The notes beneath the pieces are model-generated. The model had not been told where the DNA came from, made no database searches, and was given only the letters and a program-made list of their open reading frames with translations. From Jejubacter sp036620675 (GTDB lineage Bacteria > Pseudomonadota > Gammaproteobacteria > Enterobacterales > Enterobacteriaceae), in NCBI GenBank assembly GCA_036620675.1, contig JAZHEE010000012.1: a DNA stretch of 64,000 bases; one strand, given 5' to 3'. This document shows, piece by piece, positions 26,571 through 34,515 of the stretch. Position 1 is the first letter of the stretch. Every line of letters begins with the position of its first letter. A program made the position numbers and the translations under genes.

Positions 26571-27353
26571 ATGGAAATTAATCTTCCGAAACTGGAAGTC
26601 TATCCAGGATATTGCATAGGATGCAGCATGATGAATATAAATATTATCTCTAATGATATCTATTATCTTATCGGTAGTGAGAAAATAGCCGGGTTTCGCG
26701 CAATAAACATGTCTCCTTACCATGTAAATGATCAGGATGACCTAAATACTGTTATTGATAGTTGCCAGCATACAGGCGATTCTAACGATAAGTTCATCTT
26801 TATACTCGATGATTTAACGCTACTGGAACAAGCCATCAATGAAACCCGCAAGCGGGAATTGAAGTCAGCATTTCTGGTTGACCAACCACTGGAATATAAC
26901 TATTTCATCTGTAATGGACTGCTGTTTGCCTCTAAAAAACACAGCCGTCATGGTTTTTATGACATTCTGTTTCGTCTGAATAAAGTCCAGGATTTACCTC
27001 AGGGGGTTATCTCAAATCGGGAAATGGAAGTGCTGGAAATGCTGTTGAGTGGCGTAGACACTAAAGAGATAGCCAGGCGTCTGGCCATTTCCAGCAAAAC
27101 GGTCAGCGCCCATAAGAAAAAGGTCGCTCGTCGCTTTGGTATGGATAACTGGAATGACGCGCTGATGTATAAATATCTGACCATGCTCGTCGAACGCGAT
27201 GAACCCGCCGCGAAACCTCAGCAGACCACTCTGCCAGTATCAATGCACATTCCACGCTGGCATGAAGAGGAAGGCCTGCCGATTATCGAAGCGCTGCCGG
27301 CGATAAGAGGGAGCTTAGCGACTATAAAAAATGTCGCCAGATTCCGCCTTTAA
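26571..27353 (+). CDS. LuxR-type (GerE) HTH transcriptional regulator
   Basis: 260 aa from the ATG at 26571, chosen because AGGGA stands 6 nt upstream; ATGs at 26547 and 26628 are alternatives. The C-terminal HTH is clear: LPQGVISNREMEVLEMLLSG, then KEIARRLAISSKTVSAHKKK. The N-terminal domain is a degenerate receiver-like or unrelated module without the phospho-acceptor pattern. A Pro-rich tail follows the HTH. Such regulators often control fimbriae, and the E. coli yehABCDE fimbrial genes sit next to mrp, but no fimbrial genes are present here. The 3' end overlaps the convergent rcnB gene by 39 bp. Confidence 0.83.
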   Translation: MEINLPKLEVYPGYCIGCSMMNINIISNDIYYLIGSEKIAGFRAINMSPYHVNDQDDLNTVIDSCQHTGDSNDKFIFILDDLTLLEQAINETRKRELKSAFLVDQPLEYNYFICNGLLFASKKHSRHGFYDILFRLNKVQDLPQGVISNREMEVLEMLLSGVDTKEIARRLAISSKTVSAHKKKVARRFGMDNWNDALMYKYLTMLVERDEPAAKPQQTTLPVSMHIPRWHEEEGLPIIEALPAIRGSLATIKNVARFRL

Positions 27354-27671
27354 GATCTTACCGGTGGTATTGGAAATCAGCACATAATTGCCGCCCATGT
27401 AGGTCCAGTGGCTGTCGGGCTGCGGCGCTGGAAGATTGCGCTGCCGCCACTGGGCTATCTCATAGGTTTTGCCGCGATAGGTTTCCGGAACCATATCGCC
27501 GATTTCGAAACGCTGAAAGTCGGCGGTGAACTGCTTGATTTCGTGGGATTCCGGTTTTTCTGTCGCCGTGTTTGCCGCGTCTGCGGGCTGTTGGGCGTGA
27601 AGCGAGGCCATCGGCAGGGCGCTCCCCAGTGACAGCAGCATCGATAGCATGAGAATTCTGGATTTAGCCAT
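27315..27671 (-). CDS. rcnB: Periplasmic nickel/cobalt homeostasis protein RcnB
   Basis: 118 aa from the ATG at 27671 (E. coli 112 aa), with a signal peptide (MAKSRILMLSMLLSLGSALP onward to ASLHA). The C-terminal core is diagnostic: PETYRG, WRQRNLPAPQPDSHWTYMGG, YVLISNTTGKI and DIFYSR. RcnB works with the RcnA efflux pump in Ni/Co balance. rcnA and rcnR, its usual neighbours, are not in this window, so it is an orphan here. Confidence 0.92.
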   Translation of the reverse strand: MAKSRILMLSMLLSLGSALPMASLHAQQPADAANTATEKPESHEIKQFTADFQRFEIGDMVPETYRGKTYEIAQWRQRNLPAPQPDSHWTYMGGNYVLISNTTGKILKAESGDIFYSR

Positions 27672-27989
27672 AATCACTCCGGATAAAAATGGGCAAAAGC
27701 GGGATTGGTCCTTTTTATACGCCTGACGACTGAATGCCCGCAATGCGATAACGGTAAACAGTAGCCGCGACCCCCGGTATTCTGCGATCATCCCCTGTGG
27801 GCGCGGAGGCGGCAAGCCTGATTATGTGTTTAGCATTGTCATTCTGGCAGTAAATGTTTCACTGTGCTGAAAAAGTGTGACGTTTTAGTGAAGACGAACG
27901 CGATGCGCTGCGGTTTTTCCCGTTCGCCAGCTGTCGCCCCGGCGCGCTTTCCCCTATGATATTGCCCCTGACAGAAAACGGGTAACTAA
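27672..27989. other. Intergenic region between rcnB and yicN
   Basis: This 318-bp gap holds the divergent promoters of rcnB and yicN. I see no RNA gene, no repeat and no conserved small ORF, and no binding site I can defend. Confidence 0.6.
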
Positions 27990-28442
27990 ATGATTTGGTT
28001 GATGCTGGCCACTCTGGTTGTGGTTTTCGTTATTGGCTTCAGGGTGTTGACCTCTGATTCACGACGTGCGGTAAAGCGACTGAGCGAGCGGCTGGGTATT
28101 ACGCCGGTGCCAATCGAGTCGATGATCGATCAGATGGGCAGGCAGGCCGGAGCGGAATTTATCGCCTGGCTGTCTCGTCCCGACGAGGCGCATCTACAGG
28201 GAGCCGCCGCGACGCTGCTGGTCTGGCAGATCTGTGTTGTCGACGGCAGCGATGATAATCTGGCGATCTGGCATCGCAGGTTGCAGAAAGCGCGGCTGGC
28301 GGCGCCCCTGAGCGATGCCCAGTTGCGTCAGGCGATGGGCTTCTTGCGTGAGCTGGAGCCGGATATGCAGGAGCTTCAGTTATTCCAGAGCCGCTATAAC
28401 GCGCGGTTCGCCGACCAGGCCGGCGTAAGCTGGCTGCATTGA
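27990..28442 (+). CDS. yicN: DUF1198 family protein YicN
   Basis: 150 aa, the length of E. coli YicN, with identical architecture: an N-terminal membrane helix (MIWLMLATLVVVFVIGFRVL) and a conserved domain ending GVSWLH. Function unknown. In E. coli yicN precedes nepI elsewhere on the chromosome; the pair is preserved but located beside rcnB here. Confidence 0.94.
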   Translation: MIWLMLATLVVVFVIGFRVLTSDSRRAVKRLSERLGITPVPIESMIDQMGRQAGAEFIAWLSRPDEAHLQGAAATLLVWQICVVDGSDDNLAIWHRRLQKARLAAPLSDAQLRQAMGFLRELEPDMQELQLFQSRYNARFADQAGVSWLH

Positions 28443-28538
28443 GCCGTAAGGGGCGGCTTTGTTAGTAAACTGTTAGGTTTGTCACAGTTTGATGTTACAC
28501 TGCGTGGCCTTACATTCGTTATTAGTGAAGGTCATTGA

Positions 28539-29723
28539 ATGCCTGATACCGCGCAGACATCGGGAGCCGCTGAGGTGATTCGCGCCAACTGGTCCGCCGT
28601 TTTTGCCGTGGCCTTTTGCGTCGCCTGTCTGATTACCGTTGAGTTCCTGCCGGCCAGTCTGCTGACGCCGATGGCTCAGGAGCTGAATATCAGTGAAGGC
28701 CTGGCAGGGCAGTCGGTTACCGTTACCGCCTTTGTGGCGATGTTTTCCAGCCTGTTTATCACCACGATTATCGGTCAGACCGATCGTCGCAGAGTGGTGC
28801 TGGCTTTTGCCGTGCTGTTAACGCTCTCCTGCCTGCTGGTGTCGTTTTCTCACAGTTTTATGCTACTGCTGCTGGGGCGAGCCTTCCTTGGGATGGCGCT
28901 GGGTGGTTTCTGGGCCATGTCGGCTTCGCTGACCATGCGCCTGGTGCCGCGCCATACTATTCCAAAGGCGCTGTCGGTGATTTTTGGGGCGGTATCTATC
29001 GCGCTGGTGATTGCTGCGCCGCTGGGGAGCTTTCTTGGCGGACTTATCGGCTGGCGAAACGTGTTTAACGGCGCGGCGCTGATGGGTTTTTTGTGCATTT
29101 TCTGGGTATGGCGGGCGCTGCCGCGACTTCCGGGTGAGGCGCCGTCTCATCATCAGAATATAATTGCGGTGCTGCGAAGACCAGGCGTCCTGGCGGGCAT
29201 GATCGCGATATTTATGGCATTTGGCGGCCAGTTCGCCTTTTTTACCTACATCCGCCCGCTGTATATGAATCTGGCGGGCTTTGATGTGGATGGCCTGACG
29301 CTGGTGCTGTTGAGCTTTGGGATCGCCAGCTTTGTCGGTACTTCATTCTCCTCCGCTTTCCTGAAGCTGAGTCTCAGGGGCGTGCTGGCCTGCGCGCCTC
29401 TGGTGCTGGCGCTGAGCGTACTGGCCCTAATGCTGTGGGGGGCCGACAAACGGGTCGCTGCCGCGGTGGCGATAATCAGCGGCTTTACGTTCTCGCTGAT
29501 TCCGGTGGGCTGGTCGACCTGGATAACCCGCACCCTTTCCGATCAGGCGGAAAAGGCCGGATCGGTGCAGGTGGCGGTGATTCAACTGGCAAACACCTGC
29601 GGCGCGGCAATTGGTGGCCTGGGGCTCGATCATCTGGGCCTGCTGGCGCCGCCGGCGATGTGTGGCGTAATGATGCTGCTGACGGCGATTCTGGTGGCGG
29701 CAAAAGTGCGGGCACGTGCCTAA
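28539..29723 (+). CDS. nepI: Purine ribonucleoside efflux MFS pump NepI
   Basis: 394 aa with 12 transmembrane segments, highly similar to E. coli NepI (WSAVFAVAFCVACLITVEFL; MSASLTMRLVPRHTIPKALS; IQLANTCGAAIGG). The DHA1-family proton antiporter exports inosine and related purine ribonucleosides and gives resistance to 6-mercaptopurine. It converges on the RAYT-HisRS fusion gene with a 4-bp overlap of stops. Confidence 0.95.
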   Translation: MPDTAQTSGAAEVIRANWSAVFAVAFCVACLITVEFLPASLLTPMAQELNISEGLAGQSVTVTAFVAMFSSLFITTIIGQTDRRRVVLAFAVLLTLSCLLVSFSHSFMLLLLGRAFLGMALGGFWAMSASLTMRLVPRHTIPKALSVIFGAVSIALVIAAPLGSFLGGLIGWRNVFNGAALMGFLCIFWVWRALPRLPGEAPSHHQNIIAVLRRPGVLAGMIAIFMAFGGQFAFFTYIRPLYMNLAGFDVDGLTLVLLSFGIASFVGTSFSSAFLKLSLRGVLACAPLVLALSVLALMLWGADKRVAAAVAIISGFTFSLIPVGWSTWITRTLSDQAEKAGSVQVAVIQLANTCGAAIGGLGLDHLGLLAPPAMCGVMMLLTAILVAAKVRARA

Positions 29724-31567
29724 AGCATCAACATGGCGCTCAGTTCCTGCACTACCTTCCGGGCCGGAATACGCACCGAGCGCCAGCTTTGCAGATCGAT
29801 AAGTTTCACTTCCTGTTCATCACCTTCGACCATCAGTACAAATCGGGCGCCCTGGCTACGGGCGTTCTTTTGTCGGGTCGTGGTTCTTAGCTGCGAGCAG
29901 TCATTGATGATACTTAATCGCGGAAAGCTCTGGCGCAGCGTACGACCCAGCAACAGCGCGCTGCCGTGGGCGCGGTTGCGATCGGGAATAATGACCAGAT
30001 CCACCTGGCGGCTGTGGGGCGTATCACGCTGTACGCATAGCAGTAACTGCATTATCGGCTCAATCATAAATGCGAAACCGCAGGCGTAGATATCGCGCCC
30101 GGTGAGTTGGCTGGCGCTGTGGTCGTATCGCCCACCACGGCACAGCAGCCCGGGCGCCGGAATCTTATCGCTGTGCCATTCGAATACCAGGTGGCAGTAG
30201 TCATTAACCGGAAACAGCGCTTCGTCATGGGTATAGGGGATCGCCATTTTATCCAGGGCGTCGCACAACTGGCGAAAGCGCAGGCGGGAGGCATCGGAAA
30301 TAAAGCTCTTCAGTCGCGGCGCATTGCCTGCCATGCGCTGTAGCAGTACATCCGGATCGTTCAGTAACTGCTCCGGCGCCTGGTGCAGAATATGCTGCTG
30401 CTCCGGGGAGAGTAGCTGGGCTACAGGATGATAGTAACAACGTAGCGCTTCGCGAAAGGCAGCGAATTCTGAAGCGGCGCCCGGCGTATTCAGACGCAGC
30501 TCTACCTGACTTTCGAGGTGGAGGTCGCGAAAAAATCCGACCTGAAGCGCAATCTGTTCCAGTTCGATGCAGTGCCCCGAATAGCCGAATGCTTCTACGC
30601 CTATCTGATGGCATGAGTGTATCGCCTCTTTCTGCTGATGACTGCGGCGAAACATGGTGCCCAGGTACCATAGCTTGCTGGTTTTCTGGAGATCCTGGTG
30701 GTTTGCCACAATACGCAGGCAACCCATGGTTCCATCACCGCGCAGTAAAGCCTGGTGATTAAGGGGGAGTTCGCCGGTGCCGGCGGAAAAAGGGGAGACC
30801 GACAACTCCTGTTCCCATCGTTCCAGGAGCGGCATACGAATTTCCCGGTAGCAGTAGCGTTGCAGACGCTGCCCGGCCTGTCTTTCCAGCCAGCTCCAGG
30901 CGGAAACCGGGTTGCGGTAATATTTACGCGGCCGCCCGGCGCTGCGTGGTTGTAACGGTCGGGCAAGGGCGCCCTCCAGCGAACGGCTGAACTGCGGCGT
31001 TGCCAGCAGGCAGTTCTGATCCAGCGCGGTTTCGATACGGTTAAGGACGGTCGGGCTGAAAGGTCGTTGACAGAACTGGCGGTATTGTTGAACTCGCTGT
31101 TCGGGGGTGGCGCCCAGCCGCAGCCAGCAGGGATGAAGGCTGAGCCGTTCGGGCGGGGTATCGGCGAAGCTGTGGCGCCCAGCCGCTTCCTGGTGTTGAT
31201 GTTCGACGTACTTCTTTACCAGCAGAAACCAGGCGTCGGCTTCAACCGGGCTGCTCCGGTAGCGGCTTTCCCAAAGCGCGCCGCGCCGATGATAGCGGCC
31301 ATTATACCAGGGGACGTAGCTGCGCCCGATATATTGCATAAAGTGTCCCATCGCCTCTTTATCCGGCGCATCGAGCAGTAGCAGAATGCGCTGGGGCGTT
31401 AGCGACCAGGCATAGAGTTGCACGGCGTACAGCGTGCCGGCGCGATCGAGACATTCAAGGAAACGATCGTAATCTTCAGACGCTTTAAAAAGCGGTTCAT
31501 AGTTATGCCCGCGCAGTTTAATCAGGTGAGGAAGCCCTGGCACAAAGAGTCTTTTTTTTCTGGACAT
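29720..31567 (-). CDS. Fusion of a RAYT (Y1 transposase-like) domain to a histidyl-tRNA synthetase-like domain, both apparently inactivated
   Basis: 615 aa from the ATG at 31567 (TGAGA about 8 nt upstream; a TTG two codons earlier is less likely). Residues 1-215 follow the REP-associated tyrosine transposase plan: PGLPHLIKLRGHN (10-22), LYAWSLTPQRILLLL (51-65), GALWESRYRSS (96-106), a Tyr at 120 (KKYVEHQ) and the family's GRPRK tail (211-215). Where RAYTs have PNHVH, this protein reads PQRIL, so the metal-binding HUH motif is gone, though the candidate nucleophile Tyr120 remains. Residues 221-615 align along their whole length with HisRS, including the anticodon-binding domain, and resemble the adjacent hisS2 product more than a housekeeping HisRS. 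Motif 2 is altered (LRGDGT; FRRSH), the catalytic HisA arginine is lost (LFPVNDYC for LVRGLDYY), and motif 3 reads FMIEP instead of GIER. It is the last gene of the histamine operon, 104 bp after hisS2. I infer a nucleic-acid-binding protein sensing histidine or tRNA-His, not a transposase or synthetase. Confidence 0.9.
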   Translation of the reverse strand: MSRKKRLFVPGLPHLIKLRGHNYEPLFKASEDYDRFLECLDRAGTLYAVQLYAWSLTPQRILLLLDAPDKEAMGHFMQYIGRSYVPWYNGRYHRRGALWESRYRSSPVEADAWFLLVKKYVEHQHQEAAGRHSFADTPPERLSLHPCWLRLGATPEQRVQQYRQFCQRPFSPTVLNRIETALDQNCLLATPQFSRSLEGALARPLQPRSAGRPRKYYRNPVSAWSWLERQAGQRLQRYCYREIRMPLLERWEQELSVSPFSAGTGELPLNHQALLRGDGTMGCLRIVANHQDLQKTSKLWYLGTMFRRSHQQKEAIHSCHQIGVEAFGYSGHCIELEQIALQVGFFRDLHLESQVELRLNTPGAASEFAAFREALRCYYHPVAQLLSPEQQHILHQAPEQLLNDPDVLLQRMAGNAPRLKSFISDASRLRFRQLCDALDKMAIPYTHDEALFPVNDYCHLVFEWHSDKIPAPGLLCRGGRYDHSASQLTGRDIYACGFAFMIEPIMQLLLCVQRDTPHSRQVDLVIIPDRNRAHGSALLLGRTLRQSFPRLSIINDCSQLRTTTRQKNARSQGARFVLMVEGDEQEVKLIDLQSWRSVRIPARKVVQELSAMLML

Positions 31568-31671
31568 AATCAATTCTCACCGGGTGGCTGAAAGGCCGCC
31601 ATTATTGTTATTAAACGCGTCGGCGCGGTGGTGCCGTCAGGGGCCGACGCACTCCTTTAAAAAATAAAATC

Positions 31672-32940
31672 TTAGCGTGCCGGCATCTGCTGCAGTACTT
31701 GAGCAAGCTCGGCATCGCTGACGTCGGATTGCTGATTATTTGTCAGATCCCACAGTCGGACGGTGCCATCACGATTCAGGGTCACAATATACTGGCCGTG
31801 GGATTTCAATGCATTCTGGTGCTGGCGTTTAAGACGGGCGCCGCTGCAGTCTACGGCGATATAGCGCTGCGGGCATCTCTGGCGCAGGAATTCAGCCAGC
31901 AGCAGGGCGCGGATATTGCCATCCTCCAGCTCGCTGGTAATGGTCACATCAGGACGGTAGTGCCACTGGGGATTATCCTTATCGCTGATGGCCTGGATTA
32001 GCAGCAGCAGGCGCTCAATACCAATGGCGAAACCGCAGGCAGGTAGCGGTTTGTCGCCGAACAGGTCGGCCAGACCGTCATAGCGACCGCCGCCGCAGAC
32101 CGTGCCCTGGGCGCCGAGCTTGTCGGTCACCCACTCAAAGACCGTTCGGGTGTAGTAGTCCAGCCCCCTGACCAGCCGGGTATTCAGGCGCCAGGGGATG
32201 TCGGCGCTATCGAGCAACTGGCACAGCGTGGTGAAATGCTGGCGTGATTCTTCCTCAAGGTAGTCAAGCAGTCGCGGAGCCTGCTCAATCATCTCCTGCA
32301 TTTGCGGGTTTTTGCTATCGAGGATACGCAGCGGGTTAACTTCCAGGCGAACCAGACTCTCTTCGTCCAGCAGTTCGCGGTGTTGTTCGAACCAGGAGAC
32401 TAACTCCTGCCGGTACCGGCTGCGCTCCCGGGCGGTACCCAGCGAATTTATCTCCAGGCGCACGTGCGGCAGAATCCCCAGCTCGTGGAACAGATCCCGA
32501 ACCATGAAGATCAGCTCGGCGTCGATATCAGCCCCTGGCATACCGAAAGCTTCCACTCCAAACTGAGTGAACTGCCGCAGGCGACCTTTCTGGGGCCGCT
32601 CATAACGGAACATTGGCCCCTGATACCACAGGCGCTGAGTTTTGTTGTAGCACATGTTTTGTTCCAGCACGGCGCGCATGCAGCCGCTGGTGCCTTCCGG
32701 GCGCAGCGTGATATGTTCGCCGCTCTTATCCAGAAAGTTGTACATCTCCTTAGAGACAATATCAGTCGCTTCGCCGACGGCGCGTTCGAACAGCGCTACC
32801 GGCTCCAGCAGCGGCAGGCGCATCTCCTGATAGCCGTAGCGGAAGGCCATATGGCGAAACTTGCTCTCCAGCCATTGCCACATGGGCGTTTCATCCGGCA
32901 GCACGTCCCGCATTCCACGTATTGCGCGTAACTTGATCAT
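31672..32940 (-). CDS. hisS2: Second histidyl-tRNA synthetase of the histidine decarboxylase operon
   Basis: 422 aa, the normal HisRS length. All class II and HisRS-specific motifs are intact: LRPEGTSGCMRAV, MFRYERPQKGRLRQF, LVRGLDYYTRTVFEWV, GGGRYDGL and GFAIGIERL, followed by the anticodon-binding domain. It should therefore charge tRNA-His. The housekeeping hisS lies next to ispG in enterics, so this is a paralogue. A hisRS gene at the end of hdc clusters is known from Morganella-type loci and from lactic acid bacteria, where it is thought to protect protein synthesis when decarboxylation drains histidine. The RBS AAGGA is 6-8 nt upstream, and it starts 12 bp after hdcT2. Confidence 0.93.
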   Translation of the reverse strand: MIKLRAIRGMRDVLPDETPMWQWLESKFRHMAFRYGYQEMRLPLLEPVALFERAVGEATDIVSKEMYNFLDKSGEHITLRPEGTSGCMRAVLEQNMCYNKTQRLWYQGPMFRYERPQKGRLRQFTQFGVEAFGMPGADIDAELIFMVRDLFHELGILPHVRLEINSLGTARERSRYRQELVSWFEQHRELLDEESLVRLEVNPLRILDSKNPQMQEMIEQAPRLLDYLEEESRQHFTTLCQLLDSADIPWRLNTRLVRGLDYYTRTVFEWVTDKLGAQGTVCGGGRYDGLADLFGDKPLPACGFAIGIERLLLLIQAISDKDNPQWHYRPDVTITSELEDGNIRALLLAEFLRQRCPQRYIAVDCSGARLKRQHQNALKSHGQYIVTLNRDGTVRLWDLTNNQQSDVSDAELAQVLQQMPAR

Positions 32941-32952
32941 ACAGATTCCTTT

Positions 32953-34317
32953 TTATTGATGAGAACCAGGCGCCGGCAGTAGCAGGGAGGCAGTGGTTTG
33001 CTCCCGTCGTTGCCGGCGTACGATATACAACAGGTAAAGGGGGATTGTGGCGATTTGTAGCAAAACGCCGCACAGCAGGGCGCGCGACTGTCCGGACAGT
33101 ATCGCGCCCGCAATAAATGCAAAGGTGGTCAGGCTCAACAGGCAGTAGCCGTAAAATCCGCCGCCGCGATAGCGGTCTTTCATCACCATCATTCCGGGTA
33201 GCGCCAGGGCGGCGAAAGCGTAAGGAAAAAGGCTGGCCGCAACGGCCAGAACAATGACGCTTCTGAACTGGCTTTGCAGGCTCGCCGACAGCGTCATCAG
33301 CAGCACCAGGGTCATCAGGATAGCGGTAAAGATCAGCGCGACCCAGGGCACGCCGTAACGATTCGTGCGGGCGAAAATCGGAGGAAAAATGCCCGATTCC
33401 GCTGCCGCCCGGGGAACTTCTGTTTGCAGAATCTGCCAGCCGGGCATGGCGCCCAGACAGGCGATGATGGCCGCTGCGGAGATAAGCTTTCCGGCACCGG
33501 TGCCCCAGATGGCCCGAGCGGTATCGGCGAAGGGCGAGGCCGACGCCGCCAGCGTGGCATGAGGCAGAATGCCCATAATCACGTTGGTGGAGCTGGCATA
33601 GCACAGGCCGGTGATGGCCAGCCCGAACAGGGTGGCCAGCGGCACGGTACGCTCCGGTTTTTTCACCTGGCTGCGGGAAACCGAGGCGGACTCCACTCCC
33701 AGAAATCCCCACAGTGAAATCACCGCCGCATTAATCACGGCATGGCTGTCCGACTGGCCGCTCAGATTCCAGGCATCCAGATAGATATGGAGATTGAAGT
33801 GGCGCCAGCCCAGTAAGCCGATGCTGAGAATGGCTGCGACCATACAGCCGCCGGTGATAAGTTGCGCTCTGCCTACCAGCTTTGCGCCGCGCAGCCCCAG
33901 GAGTACTGCCAGCCACAGCAGGGCAATACAGGCCAGCGCGCCGTAAAGCGGGTGGCGCAGAACGGGGAAAAAGAAAGAGAGATAGCCCACGCCTGCCAGC
34001 AGCAGGGCGCAGTTACCGACCCAGGTGGCCAGCCAGTAAAACAGCGTCATTTGCAGGCCGATAAAGGGGCCAAAACAGTAGTGAATGCTGGCGATAATGC
34101 CGCCATTATGTGGGAAGAGGGCGTTCATCTTGTTGAAGATGAGCGCCAGGCAGAGGATGACCAGGAAGGTCAGCGCCCATCCCCATACCGAGACTGAACC
34201 GATTTGCCCAAGGGTAGTGGGCAGCATAAAGACGCCGCTGCCCATCATATTGGACGCCGTCATGACAGTCAGCGCCAGCAACCCCATACGGTGCGAAGTT
34301 GAGCGGTTTTCATCCAT
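32953..34317 (-). CDS. hdcT2: APC-family histidine/histamine antiporter, second copy (HdcT2)
   Basis: 454 aa with about 12 membrane helices of the basic amino acid/polyamine antiporter family (GLLALTVMTASNMMGSGVFM; LWGFLGVESASVSRSQVKKP). It is a diverged homologue of HdcT1, sharing the block order throughout. It is expected to exchange extracellular histidine for intracellular histamine. It lies between hdc and hisS2, matching the hdcT1-hdc-hdcT2-hisRS order reported for Morganella. The 196-bp gap upstream contains four hairpins. The exact substrate is inferred from context. Confidence 0.88.
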   Translation of the reverse strand: MDENRSTSHRMGLLALTVMTASNMMGSGVFMLPTTLGQIGSVSVWGWALTFLVILCLALIFNKMNALFPHNGGIIASIHYCFGPFIGLQMTLFYWLATWVGNCALLLAGVGYLSFFFPVLRHPLYGALACIALLWLAVLLGLRGAKLVGRAQLITGGCMVAAILSIGLLGWRHFNLHIYLDAWNLSGQSDSHAVINAAVISLWGFLGVESASVSRSQVKKPERTVPLATLFGLAITGLCYASSTNVIMGILPHATLAASASPFADTARAIWGTGAGKLISAAAIIACLGAMPGWQILQTEVPRAAAESGIFPPIFARTNRYGVPWVALIFTAILMTLVLLMTLSASLQSQFRSVIVLAVAASLFPYAFAALALPGMMVMKDRYRGGGFYGYCLLSLTTFAFIAGAILSGQSRALLCGVLLQIATIPLYLLYIVRRQRREQTTASLLLPAPGSHQ

Positions 34318-34386
34318 ATCATTTTTTGTCCCGACGCAGTGAGATGAAAGGACTGGCAGGTTGCGAACGCCGCTCTTGCGGATGTT

Positions 34387-34515
34387 GCTTTACCCGGGTA
34401 AAGCGTTTAGCGTGAACGGGGCTCGTAGCGAGCCGGATGCGCCACTGGTAACGGTTGGCTCTGGTGCCAGTGGCGCGTTTGCGCGAAGGGTGGTGAGGAA
34501 TCACCACCCTTTTTT
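34387..34515. other. Four consecutive hairpins between hdc and hdcT2
   Basis: Perfect inverted repeats occur at 34387-34404 (GCTTTACCC/GGGTAAAGC), 34420-34434 (GGCTCG/CGAGCC), 34439-34476 (GCGCCACTGG/CCAGTGGCGC) and 34488-34509 (GGGTGGTGA/TCACCACCC). The last abuts the hdc stop codon. In the operon's direction it is not followed by a T-run (the T-run is on the plus-strand side), so it may be a processing or mRNA-stabilising structure or a partial terminator that sets hdc above hdcT2-hisS2 expression. Confidence 0.75.

Noticed and set aside
29720..31567. Functional IS200/IS605-like transposon
   Set aside because: The HUH motif is lost, the domain is fused to a synthetase-like domain, and no terminal palindromes bracket the gene.
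29720..31567. HisZ, the regulatory subunit of ATP phosphoribosyltransferase
   Set aside because: HisZ lacks the C-terminal anticodon-binding domain, which is present here, and enterics use long-form HisG without HisZ.
34488..34515. Plus-strand rho-independent terminator (hairpin followed by six T residues)
   Set aside because: No plus-strand gene lies upstream within several kilobases; I treat it as one of the hairpins of the leftward operon.
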